Source of the DNA: Clostridiales bacterium
Lineage (GTDB): Bacteria > Bacillota > Clostridia > Lachnospirales > Anaerotignaceae
Reading direction: 5' to 3'
Length of the DNA: 6,557 bases
Assembly: GCA_021202325.1 (NCBI GenBank)
Contig: JAJQDF010000153.1
Span: 1 to 6,557 of the forward strand
Part shown: positions 1 to 6,557 of the stretch, piece after piece
How the letters are laid out: every line of letters starts with the position of its first letter
Position numbering within the stretch: position 1 is the stretch's first letter
The notes under the pieces: model-generated
What the model was told of the DNA's origin: nothing
Seen by the model: the letters and a program-made list of their open reading frames with translations, nothing else
Database searches by the model: none
Program-made: the position numbers and the translations under genes

Positions 1-262
1 GTGTAATTATATCTTACATCAGTTTGGAGGTTTACACAAACCTTGGGATACTCCTTATACGACGAATGCAATTGAATCACTGAACTCCACATATCGAAAA
101 CTTAATCGGCAGCGCAGTGTATTTCCCAGCGATCAGGCGTTGTTAAAAGCCCTGTATTTAGCAACATTTGAAGCTACAAAAAAATGGACTATGCCAATTC
201 GAAACTGGGGACAGGTATATGGAGAAATATCCATCATGTATGAGGGACGGTTACCTGAATAA
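1..262 (+). CDS. IS256-family (Mutator) transposase, C-terminal fragment cut by the window edge
   Basis: This is the last 86 codons of a DDE transposase, open from base 2 to the TAA at 260-262. From about base 56 the translation reads YTTNAIESLN, then STYRKLNRQRSVFPSD, then a KKWTMPIRNWG block, and it ends EGRLPE. These are the conserved C-terminal motifs of the IS256 (Mutator, PF00872) family. The Glu of NAIES is the expected third catalytic acidic residue; the two Asp lie outside the window. The 18 codons before YTTN (bases 2-55) do not resemble the usual run-in, which is a hydrophobic stretch ending in Arg-x-x-Ile before YTTN. This copy may therefore be rearranged or divergent there, even though the frame stays open. 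It is the only complete-looking plus-strand coding signal, and it converges on the minus-strand lipoprotein gene. The family call is firm; whether the full gene is intact cannot be judged here. Confidence 0.85.
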   Translation, partial: CNYILHQFGGLHKPWDTPYTTNAIESLNSTYRKLNRQRSVFPSDQALLKALYLATFEATKKWTMPIRNWGQVYGEISIMYEGRLPE

Positions 263-274
263 CACAGCTCCTCA

Positions 275-326
275 GATATGTCAAGAGTAAAATAAACGCC
301 CGCAAAGCGGACGCACTTGACATATC
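275..326 (+). repeat. Nested inverted repeat just after the transposase stop
   Basis: An 11-bp perfect outer stem (275-285 / 316-326) surrounds an inner 4-bp GC stem with an AAA loop (300-303 / 307-310). The structure begins 12 nt after the transposase stop codon. It lacks a downstream U-tract, so a role in mRNA 3'-end structure or in the IS end is more likely than intrinsic termination. Function is unknown. Confidence 0.6.
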
Positions 327-354
327 AGACGATCTGTATGTATATTGTAATCAA

Positions 355-383
355 GGCTGGATAGCAACAAGTGCCATCCAGCC
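355..383 (+). repeat. 8-bp inverted repeat in the IS tail
   Basis: GGCTGGAT (355-362) pairs perfectly with ATCCAGCC (376-383) across a 13-nt loop. It lies between the first hairpin and the presumed IS terminal repeat. No T-run follows it. The pairing is certain from the sequence; its role is not. Confidence 0.5.
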
Positions 384-408
384 CCACACCATTATCATAG
401 AAGATCTG

Positions 409-436
409 TTTTTACAGAAAACTTTTCACACAGCCC
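409..436 (+). repeat. Probable right terminal inverted repeat of the IS256-family element
   Basis: The segment TTTTTACAGAAAACTTTTCA followed by CACAGCCC has the look of an IS256-family right end: an A/T-rich TTTACA and AACTTTT core ending in a short C-rich tip. It sits about 150-175 nt after the transposase stop, a reasonable position. The matching left inverted repeat is outside the window, so the exact boundary is inferred and could be off by several bases. Confidence 0.4.
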
Positions 437-493
437 AAGTATGTATCCCAATAAAAACCTAACATACTGCTTCACAGGCACTACTATAAAATC

Positions 494-524
494 GGCGGTC
501 AAGTATTTTGTACTTAACCGCCGT
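494..524. terminator. Bidirectional intrinsic terminator between the IS and the lipoprotein gene
   Basis: A 13-bp stem (494-506 with 512-524) has a 5-nt loop. On the plus strand it is followed by TTTTTATTTTT, a strong U-tract, but the stem carries one C.A mismatch. On the minus strand the same position is a U.G wobble, so the stem is fully paired, and it is followed by ATTTTAT. The minus-strand hairpin starts 48 nt after the stop codon of the lipoprotein gene. It probably ends that transcript and also blocks transcription reading out of the IS. Confidence 0.8.
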
Positions 525-572
525 TTTTATTTTTAACTATAATTGTCCTTGTAATTCCGGCACTGTCATAGC

Positions 573-1364
573 TTATTTATTATCCTCAAGTATTACGCAC
601 TGATTTGAACGTGACTCAAAAACCTTCTCGAACTGTTCTCTGCTGTATTCAACAATACCGGCAAGGGGATCCGCTATTGTGACCTTATCTGCACTGTAGC
701 CTATAAGCACCGCACCATGGTCCATATGGGAATAGTCAACATAGCTTCCGTCCTCTGTATACCAGCCCTTTACCGGCACACGGTTCTTCATACCTGTGGT
801 GCACCATACAACGCAGGGAGTATCCTCACTTACAAGGCGATATAACTCCTCCAGTGTCAAGCCTGTCATATCTGTGGCTGTCATGGTACTGCCGCAGTCC
901 GCCAAATAACTGTCCGCCGCAGTCACAATTGCCGTTGTGCCGCATATTATTCCGTTTGATGATTTGGGATTTCCTATGAAATAGCTGTTCATGTCGTTGC
1001 CGTATGTTTTTCCGTCTGCACCCTTATATAATCCTATGTTATACAATGTAGGAAGATAGTCCGTTGCCATTACGACCTTATCGGCATCATATCCATAATA
1101 ATTTAATACCATTGTCAGAGCCGTAATTTCACAGCCGGTGGGCAGTTCCGGCATTTGAGCAATATACGGGAAGTCTTCAATCAAGTATTCCTCTGGAAGT
1201 TCTTTTTCAGAATTTTCTTCAATGACGGCATTTTCATATGCTCTTTTTATCATTTTATACTGCGCTATAGGTTTGAATATGGACGCTTTTGCCGTACTTG
1301 TACTGCATCCTGCCGCACTGCAGGAAATTATTAAAGCCAAAAATATATACATAAATCTTTTCAT
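573..1364 (-). CDS. Predicted lipoprotein with C39-like (YvpB-type) cysteine peptidase fold
   Basis: The protein has 263 residues. The N-terminus (MKRF followed by a hydrophobic stretch to about residue 19) is a lipoprotein-type signal peptide, with Cys20 in AAGC or Cys15 in IISC as the possible lipidated Cys. An acidic linker leads to a C39_2-like domain (PF13529 type, related to uncharacterised YvpB proteins). Gln70 and Cys78 lie in an AQMPELPTGCEITAL block, an FIGNP...GIICG segment spans about 129-142, and His216 is in DHGAVLIGY with Asp232 in IADPLAG. Gln, Cys, His and Asp match the papain-like catalytic set, so activity is plausible; the substrate is unknown. Without a linked peptide or ABC exporter it is unlikely to be a bacteriocin-leader protease. 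The reading frame extends to 1478, but that start would overlap the promoter. Met at 1364, with GGGG 9 nt upstream, fits the signal peptide; 1379 (adding MGYLG) is the alternative. Its promoter and terminator make it monocistronic. Confidence 0.82.
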   Translation of the reverse strand: MKRFMYIFLALIISCSAAGCSTSTAKASIFKPIAQYKMIKRAYENAVIEENSEKELPEEYLIEDFPYIAQMPELPTGCEITALTMVLNYYGYDADKVVMATDYLPTLYNIGLYKGADGKTYGNDMNSYFIGNPKSSNGIICGTTAIVTAADSYLADCGSTMTATDMTGLTLEELYRLVSEDTPCVVWCTTGMKNRVPVKGWYTEDGSYVDYSHMDHGAVLIGYSADKVTIADPLAGIVEYSREQFEKVFESRSNQCVILEDNK

Positions 1365-1392
1365 CCCTAAATACCCCATCTTAAGTAATATA

Positions 1393-1407
1393 GCTTTTAG
1401 CAAAAGC
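1393..1407 (-). repeat. Small hairpin in the lipoprotein gene leader
   Basis: GCTTTT (1393-1398) and AAAAGC (1402-1407) form a 6-bp inverted repeat with a 3-nt loop. It lies in the transcribed leader about 29-43 nt upstream of the chosen start codon. It is AU-rich and weak, and I cannot assign it a regulatory role. Confidence 0.3.
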
Positions 1408-1449
1408 CAAAAATAAATGCTTTGTCGATTTACAGCAACAGATATACAC

Positions 1450-1478
1450 AGTATACCAGCCAAACAGAGGAAATGCAA
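1450..1478 (-). promoter_or_regulatory. Extended -10 promoter of the lipoprotein gene
   Basis: On the minus strand the -10 TATACT (1450-1455) matches TATAAT at 5 of 6 positions. It is preceded by TGG, giving an extended TGn -10. A weak -35, TTGCAT (1473-1478), is placed 17 nt upstream. Transcription would start near 1443, giving a leader of about 80 nt before the ATG at 1364. The promoter lies downstream of the dnaJ terminator, so the gene can be expressed independently of the heat-shock operon. No CIRCE is present here. Confidence 0.65.
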
Positions 1479-1535
1479 ATGATATATGATTAAAAATAAT
1501 AATCTTTAAAAAGTCTTGACCAGAAAACACAAAGA

Positions 1536-1565
1536 AGAAGGAAAACCCAATCGAGTTTTCCTTCT
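1536..1565 (-). terminator. Intrinsic terminator of the hrcA-grpE-dnaK-dnaJ operon
   Basis: The stem pairs AGAAGGAAAAC with GTTTTCCTTCT (1555-1565 with 1536-1546) on the minus strand. It can extend inward by a U.G and a C-G pair to leave a GAUU tetraloop, 13 bp in all. A U-rich tail (TCTTTGTGTTTTC) follows. It begins 13 nt after the dnaJ stop codon, the expected place for the operon end. Confidence 0.85.
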
Positions 1566-1578
1566 GTTATCAATCATA

Positions 1579-2712
1579 TTAATCAAGCATTTCTTTCATT
1601 TTGTCCTTAAATGTCTTCTTGGGCTTTTCGCCGTTGGGAAGCTCAACCACAAGGTCGGGATTATCCCAGTTATGAAGCATCATTTTCTGTTTTTCCGTAA
1701 GATTTGTAGGAATGCTTACTTTGAGGGTAACAATCTGGTTGCCCTTTATCTTATCGTTTCTCAGGCTTGGCACACCGCAGTTTTTAAGCGTAATAACAGT
1801 GTTGGGCTGTGTGCCTGCCTTAACCGTATATTTTTCCTCGCCGTATATTGTATTTATGGATATTTCTCCGCCGAGAATCGCATCTGTGAAGGAAATGGTT
1901 TTTTCGCTGTAAATATCCATTCCCTTGCGGACAAAATATGCATGGGGCTTAACATATACCGTAACAAGAAGGTCTCCGTAGCCGCCTCCGTTTACGCCTG
2001 CCTCGCCTTTGCCCGAAAGGCGTATTGTCTGTCCGTGGTCGATTCCCTTTGGAATATTTATCTCGTATTTCTTTGTTTTCTTAACATATCCTGTGCCTCG
2101 GCAAGTTGTACAAGGCTCTTTTATGGTCTTTCCTGTACCATGGCAGGCCGAACAAGTTCTTGTTGTCTGCATAGTTCCGAAAATAGACTGCTGTACAACC
2201 CTTTCCTGGCCTGTGCCGTTGCATTTGCGGCATGTCTCGGCATGTGTTCCGGGCTTTGCTCCGCTTCCGCCGCAGGTATCGCATGTATCGGTAACGTTCA
2301 CCTGGATGTCCTTCTTGCATCCAAACACAGCTTCCTCGAAGGAAATCTGTATGGTAACGTTCAAGTCTCTGCCTCTCATAGGGCCGTTGCGCTTCGCAGT
2401 CTGACCTCCGCCGAAGCCAAACATGCTGAATATATCATTCATGTCGAAGTCGCTGCTGAAGCCGCCTCCTCCGCCCATACTCTGGTCAAAGGCCGCATGG
2501 CCGAACTGGTCGTACTGCGCTCTCTTCTGCGTATCGCTCAAAACCTCATATGCCTCGTTTACTTCCTTAAACTTTTCCTCGGCTGTTTTGTCTCCGGGAT
2601 TAGCGTCAGGGTGGTATTTCTTAGCCAATTTACGATATGCTTTTTTAATCTCGTCCTCGCCGGCGCCTTTGTCCACGCCAAGGACCTCATAGTAATCTCT
2701 TTTATCTGCCAA
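1579..2712 (-). CDS. dnaJ: Chaperone protein DnaJ (Hsp40), type I
   Basis: The co-chaperone delivers unfolded substrates to DnaK and stimulates its ATPase in the cytoplasm. It has the complete type I layout. Numbered from the TTG start chosen here, the J-domain covers about residues 4-68 with the HPD motif at 34-36. A short Gly/Phe region with GGGGGF and FGFGGG runs to about 105. Four CxxCxGxG zinc repeats follow at Cys144/147, 161/164, 187/190 and 201/204, then the C-terminal substrate-binding domains. The length of 377 residues is normal. The frame also opens at GTG 2721, but TTG 2712 gives the family-typical N-terminus [12 protein letters not shown]. It has GGGTGA (2718-2723) 5 nt upstream, whereas the GTG has a G-rich run directly against it with no spacing. 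Cys312 in LKNCGVPSL replaces what is often a basic residue. It is the last gene of the operon, 85 nt after dnaK. Confidence 0.97.
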   Translation of the reverse strand: MADKRDYYEVLGVDKGAGEDEIKKAYRKLAKKYHPDANPGDKTAEEKFKEVNEAYEVLSDTQKRAQYDQFGHAAFDQSMGGGGGFSSDFDMNDIFSMFGFGGGQTAKRNGPMRGRDLNVTIQISFEEAVFGCKKDIQVNVTDTCDTCGGSGAKPGTHAETCRKCNGTGQERVVQQSIFGTMQTTRTCSACHGTGKTIKEPCTTCRGTGYVKKTKKYEINIPKGIDHGQTIRLSGKGEAGVNGGGYGDLLVTVYVKPHAYFVRKGMDIYSEKTISFTDAILGGEISINTIYGEEKYTVKAGTQPNTVITLKNCGVPSLRNDKIKGNQIVTLKVSIPTNLTEKQKMMLHNWDNPDLVVELPNGEKPKKTFKDKMKEMLD

Positions 2713-2717
2713 CTTCT

Positions 2718-2723
2718 TCACCC
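2718..2723 (-). promoter_or_regulatory. Ribosome binding site that decides the dnaJ start
   Basis: GGGTGA on the minus strand matches the right half of the anti-Shine-Dalgarno complement (AGGAGGTGATC). It is 5 nt from TTG 2712, a suitable distance for this part of the consensus. It overlaps the alternative GTG start codon at 2719-2721, so both starts could hardly be used well. This favours the TTG start. Confidence 0.55.
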
Positions 2724-2754
2724 GCCGTCTAAATGTTTGTTTGCGTTACAGTCA

Positions 2755-2782
2755 GCAAGAGGGCCTGTTGGGGCTCTCTTGC
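2755..2782 (-). promoter_or_regulatory. Intercistronic hairpin between dnaK and dnaJ
   Basis: An 11-bp inverted repeat (2755-2765 with 2772-2782) has a 6-nt loop and a single mismatch. On the minus-strand mRNA that mismatch is A.C. The stem is GC-rich (GCAAGAGAGCC / GGCCCTCTTGC) and lies 15 nt after the dnaK stop codon and about 42 nt before the dnaJ start. No U-tract follows (TGACTGTAAC), so it is not a standard terminator. It could protect the 3' end of the hrcA-grpE-dnaK message or slow read-through, lowering dnaJ relative to dnaK. Confidence 0.6.
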
Positions 2783-2797
2783 GCTATCTTTTATATA

Positions 2798-4653
<1,856 letters not shown>

Positions 4654-4714
4654 AAAAAATATAACTAAAATTTTAAATGTCTTATCTACAATCCGCAGTT
4701 GTGTGCACAACCAC

Positions 4715-5374
4715 TCAGTTGGCAACCTTCACCATACTGTGTCTGATTACCTTGTCTTTATATTTATAACCCTTGAGCATATCTATGATTACTTCGTTTT
4801 CACCATAGTTTTCATCGTCCACATGGGCGACTGCCGCATGAAGGTTAGGATCAAATTTTTCGCCGAGAGCCTTTATTTCCTCAACTCCCATCGATGCAAG
4901 TATTTCTTTGAGCTGCTTATCTGTGAGCTTAACGCCCTTGAAAAGCGGATCATTCTCATCGACCTTGCCATCTACCGAGCCTATCGCCCTTTCAAGATTG
5001 TCGAATATGGGAAGGAGCTTCTCAATAGTGTCCCTCACACCGTCGTCATACATACTTGCCTTTTCCTTCATTGTACGCTTTCTGAAATTGTCAAACTCGG
5101 CAAGTGTTCTCTGGAATTTATCCTGAGCATCCGCAAGCTTTTCTCCAAGCTCTTCTATTTCCTTTTCGTACTTAGCATTTTTGTTCTTAAAAATGCCCTT
5201 CTTTTCAGCCTTATCTGTGCCGGCTTCCTTTGTTTCCTTTGTTTCTTTGGCTTCTTCTGTTTCATTGGCTGTGCTTTCTTCAGCCTGTTCAGCTTCGGCC
5301 TTCTCTTCTGTTTCGTCAATATTTGTTTCGGCTTCCTCGTTTATCTCGGCCGTCTTATTTTCCTCACTATTCAT
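4715..5374 (-). CDS. grpE: Nucleotide exchange factor GrpE
   Basis: GrpE is the dimeric exchange factor that releases ADP from DnaK. From ATG 5374 it has 219 residues. Residues 1 to about 60 are acidic low-complexity sequence rich in Glu, Lys, Ala and Thr, including an ETKETKE run. A long coiled-coil helix covers about 65-110, with FQRTLAEFDNFRKRT at 88-101. A four-helix bundle and the C-terminal beta domain follow, with the family signature starting FDPNLHAAVA and ending VIRHSMVKVAN. The frame opens further upstream at TTG 5395, but ATG 5374 has AGGAAGGA (5383-5390) 8 nt before it, so it is preferred. The start overlaps the 3' end of hrcA by 8 nt (ATGAATAG), which suggests translational coupling. 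A 75-nt gap with a weak 6-bp inverted repeat (4698-4711) separates it from dnaK. Confidence 0.97.
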   Translation of the reverse strand: MNSEENKTAEINEEAETNIDETEEKAEAEQAEESTANETEEAKETKETKEAGTDKAEKKGIFKNKNAKYEKEIEELGEKLADAQDKFQRTLAEFDNFRKRTMKEKASMYDDGVRDTIEKLLPIFDNLERAIGSVDGKVDENDPLFKGVKLTDKQLKEILASMGVEEIKALGEKFDPNLHAAVAHVDDENYGENEVIIDMLKGYKYKDKVIRHSMVKVAN

Positions 5375-6440
5375 TAAGCTTATCCTTCCTTTCAATTGCT
5401 TTACTTCTGCGTTTATTGCTGTTCATTATGTTTTCAATGTTTTTGGCCATTCCATTCAGCACCGCTATGACCTGTCCGTAGTCCATTCTGGTAGGCCCTA
5501 TTATGCCGATGGTGCCGTATACGTCGTCGCCGACCTTGTAGCTTGTTTTAATCACACTGCAGTCTTTCATTTCCTCAAGCTCGTTTTCCTCTCCGATTGA
5601 AACATCGGTTTCGCCGTATCCGCCGTCGCCGATTATGTTCAGCAGAGATTCTCTTTCCTCAAGGGTATTGAAAAGCATTCGCGCTTTATCTATATCACTA
5701 AACTCAGGGAAATCGAAAATATTATTCTCGCCGCTCAGATGTATCTGAACGCTTTCCGCCGAGACTATTGTCTTTCTTATGTCCTTAAGCATGGGCTTAA
5801 GAAGCTCCTGGTGGTTCCTGGTGGCAAGGGACAGACTTCTTATGACCTCATCGGTCATATCATCCCTTGTTTTTCCCTTAAGAACAGCATTTATATCTTC
5901 ATTTATTTTGATCATCTCATCATCGCTTATGACTTCCTGAACAGGTATAACATAATGCTTTATGTGGTTCTCACCGGTTGCCACGATGAGCATAACCGAA
6001 ATATCATCCAGCGGCAGAAGCCTTACCTGCTTCAGCCTTGTCTTCCTAATGACGGGCTCCGAAATAAATGTTGTATAGTTGGTCAATGCCGAAAGCGCCT
6101 TGGCCGTTTCATCCATAAGATACTCAATCTGGTTTATATTTTTATTTACCATGTTCTTCACAATGTTCTGAGTATCATCATCCATAAGCTCCATGTTCTG
6201 CATTATGCTGTCAACATAGAATCTATAGCCCTTATCAGACGGTACTCGTCCCGATGAAGCGTGAGGCTGAACTATAAGCCCCATTTCCTCAAGGTCGCTC
6301 ATTTCGTTTCTGATTGTGGCCGAGCTTACCCCAAGGTTGTATTTTTTAGCTATGGTTCTGGAGCCTACAGGTTCTGCCGTATCTATATAATCCTTTATTA
6401 TGGCCTGAAGGATTCTGACTTTTCTATCATTCAGCTGCAT
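5367..6440 (-). CDS. hrcA: Heat-inducible transcription repressor HrcA
   Basis: HrcA binds CIRCE and represses class I heat-shock genes. Its folding depends on chaperones, classically GroEL, so protein damage relieves repression. The 357-residue protein is complete. The N-terminal winged helix-turn-helix covers about residues 4-75, with EPVGSRTIAKKYNLGVSSAT at 23-42, IRNEMSDLEEMGLI and SSGRVPSDKGYRFYVD. A GAF-like dimerisation region and inserted domain follow. The C-terminal signature is GTIGIIGPTRMDYGQVI (309-325), and the end is basic (NKRRSKAIERKDK). The length is typical (340-360). ATG 6440 has AAAGGAG (6448-6454) with 7 nt spacing. It is the first gene of the operon and overlaps grpE by 8 nt, so the repressor regulates its own expression. 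Confidence 0.99.
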   Translation of the reverse strand: MQLNDRKVRILQAIIKDYIDTAEPVGSRTIAKKYNLGVSSATIRNEMSDLEEMGLIVQPHASSGRVPSDKGYRFYVDSIMQNMELMDDDTQNIVKNMVNKNINQIEYLMDETAKALSALTNYTTFISEPVIRKTRLKQVRLLPLDDISVMLIVATGENHIKHYVIPVQEVISDDEMIKINEDINAVLKGKTRDDMTDEVIRSLSLATRNHQELLKPMLKDIRKTIVSAESVQIHLSGENNIFDFPEFSDIDKARMLFNTLEERESLLNIIGDGGYGETDVSIGEENELEEMKDCSVIKTSYKVGDDVYGTIGIIGPTRMDYGQVIAVLNGMAKNIENIMNSNKRRSKAIERKDKLNE

Positions 6441-6447
6441 ATTTCTG

Positions 6448-6454
6448 CTCCTTT
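6448..6454 (-). promoter_or_regulatory. Ribosome binding site of hrcA
   Basis: AAAGGAG lies 7 nt before the hrcA ATG and fixes the start. It is 24 nt downstream of the CIRCE element, so operator and ribosome site do not overlap. Confidence 0.85.
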
Positions 6455-6477
6455 CACCGATGGGTTTTTGTTTCTTG

Positions 6478-6504
6478 TTAGCACTCGTTTAACTCGAGTG
6501 CTAA
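6478..6504 (-). promoter_or_regulatory. CIRCE operator (HrcA binding site), perfect consensus
   Basis: TTAGCACTC, 9 nt, GAGTGCTAA match the CIRCE consensus at all 18 arm positions with the standard 9-nt spacer. The arms extend by one further complementary pair inward (6487 with 6495). The element begins about 6 nt after the predicted transcription start, so bound HrcA would block initiation or early elongation. In the transcript it can also form a stem-loop, which in other bacteria affects mRNA stability. Confidence 0.98.
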
Positions 6505-6516
6505 TCCTTAATACAT

Positions 6517-6545
6517 AAAATAGCACCTTCCATTTATATTGTCAA
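6517..6545 (-). promoter_or_regulatory. Sigma-A type promoter of the hrcA-grpE-dnaK-dnaJ operon
   Basis: On the minus strand there is a perfect -35 TTGACA (6540-6545), a 17-nt spacer and -10 TATTTT (6517-6522, 4 of 6). TGC before the -10 makes it an extended -10. The start site is expected near 6510, just upstream of the CIRCE. This arrangement is the usual vegetative promoter plus HrcA control, with no need for an alternative heat-shock sigma factor. Confidence 0.88.
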
Positions 6546-6557
6546 GTGCTTTTATAA

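Larger units (their letters stand above)
263..436 (+). mobile_element. Non-coding right-hand tail of the IS256-family element
   Basis: The stretch between the transposase stop and the probable terminal repeat has no coding signal but is rich in inverted repeats. The outer stem is 275-285 with 316-326 (GATATGTCAAG / CTTGACATATC, perfect), and it encloses a small hairpin, CCGC-AAA-GCGG, at 300-310. A second stem pairs 355-362 with 376-383 (GGCTGGAT / ATCCAGCC). None is followed by a T-run, so they do not look like ordinary terminators. They may shape the 3' end of the transposase mRNA or be part of the transposon end. The right boundary is inferred from the terminal-repeat-like sequence at 409-436. 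The left end of the element is outside the window, so the target duplication cannot be checked. Confidence 0.55.

Noticed and set aside
438..468. 7-bp inverted repeat AGTATGT / ACATACT flanking 17 nt
   Set aside because: It is short, A/T-rich, with no T-run or nearby gene start, and is well within chance for intergenic DNA.
1365..1478. N-terminal extension of the lipoprotein to 301 residues
   Set aside because: The extended start coincides with the -35 region of the predicted promoter. It would place a second hydrophobic segment before a good lipoprotein signal peptide, and no ribosome site precedes it.
2713..2797. A second CIRCE or heat-shock promoter before dnaJ
   Set aside because: No TTAGCACTC-like arms and no convincing -35/-10 pair exist in the gap; only the hairpin is present.
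4698..4711. GTTGTG-TG-CACAAC palindrome in the grpE-dnaK gap
   Set aside because: The loop would be only 2-4 nt and the stem 5-6 bp, with no U-tract. It is considered weak, and nothing supports an attenuator or internal promoter here.
4703..5377. 224-codon plus-strand open frame opposite grpE
   Set aside because: It is an exact shadow of grpE. Its Phe/Leu/Cys-rich apparent membrane segments are the reverse complement of the Glu/Lys-rich GrpE N-terminus.
5375..5395. grpE start at TTG 5395 (adds MKGRISL)
   Set aside because: The ribosome site AGGAAGGA lies inside this extension and points to ATG 5374, the normal position for the start.

Overview
The window comes from a low-to-moderate GC Gram-positive bacterium, most likely a member of class Clostridia. 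Four things point there: the gene order hrcA-grpE-dnaK-dnaJ, a perfect CIRCE operator in front of hrcA, a DnaK that lacks the insertion found in the proteobacterial ATPase domain, and strong AGGAGG-type ribosome binding sites. A narrower placement such as Lachnospiraceae is only a guess.

Layout from right to left, the direction of transcription for all complete genes (minus strand). A sigma-A type promoter with an extended -10 (6517-6545) is followed at once by a perfect CIRCE (6478-6504). Then come hrcA (repressor), grpE (nucleotide exchange factor, overlapping hrcA by 8 nt), dnaK (Hsp70) and dnaJ (Hsp40), ending at a good intrinsic terminator (1536-1565). An 11-bp hairpin lies in the dnaK-dnaJ gap. 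A separate transcription unit follows, with its own extended -10 promoter. It encodes a predicted lipoprotein with a C39-like (YvpB-type) cysteine peptidase fold and ends at a probably bidirectional terminator (494-524).

The left edge holds the C-terminal end of an IS256-family (Mutator) transposase on the plus strand, then about 170 nt of hairpin-rich IS tail and a probable right terminal inverted repeat. The residues just upstream of its conserved YTTNAIESLN motif look wrong for the family, so this copy may be rearranged.

How the genes work together: HrcA bound to CIRCE represses the operon. DnaJ delivers substrates to DnaK and stimulates its ATPase, and GrpE resets it by nucleotide exchange. 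The operon encodes both its products and its repressor, the classic HrcA feedback loop. The lipoprotein and the IS have no visible functional tie to the chaperones.

Most of the window is a textbook class I heat-shock operon, and I see no convincing undescribed system. The points worth a second look are small: a probable TTG start for dnaJ, the dnaK-dnaJ hairpin, CIRCE-like half-sites lying on the promoter, and the discordant IS fragment.
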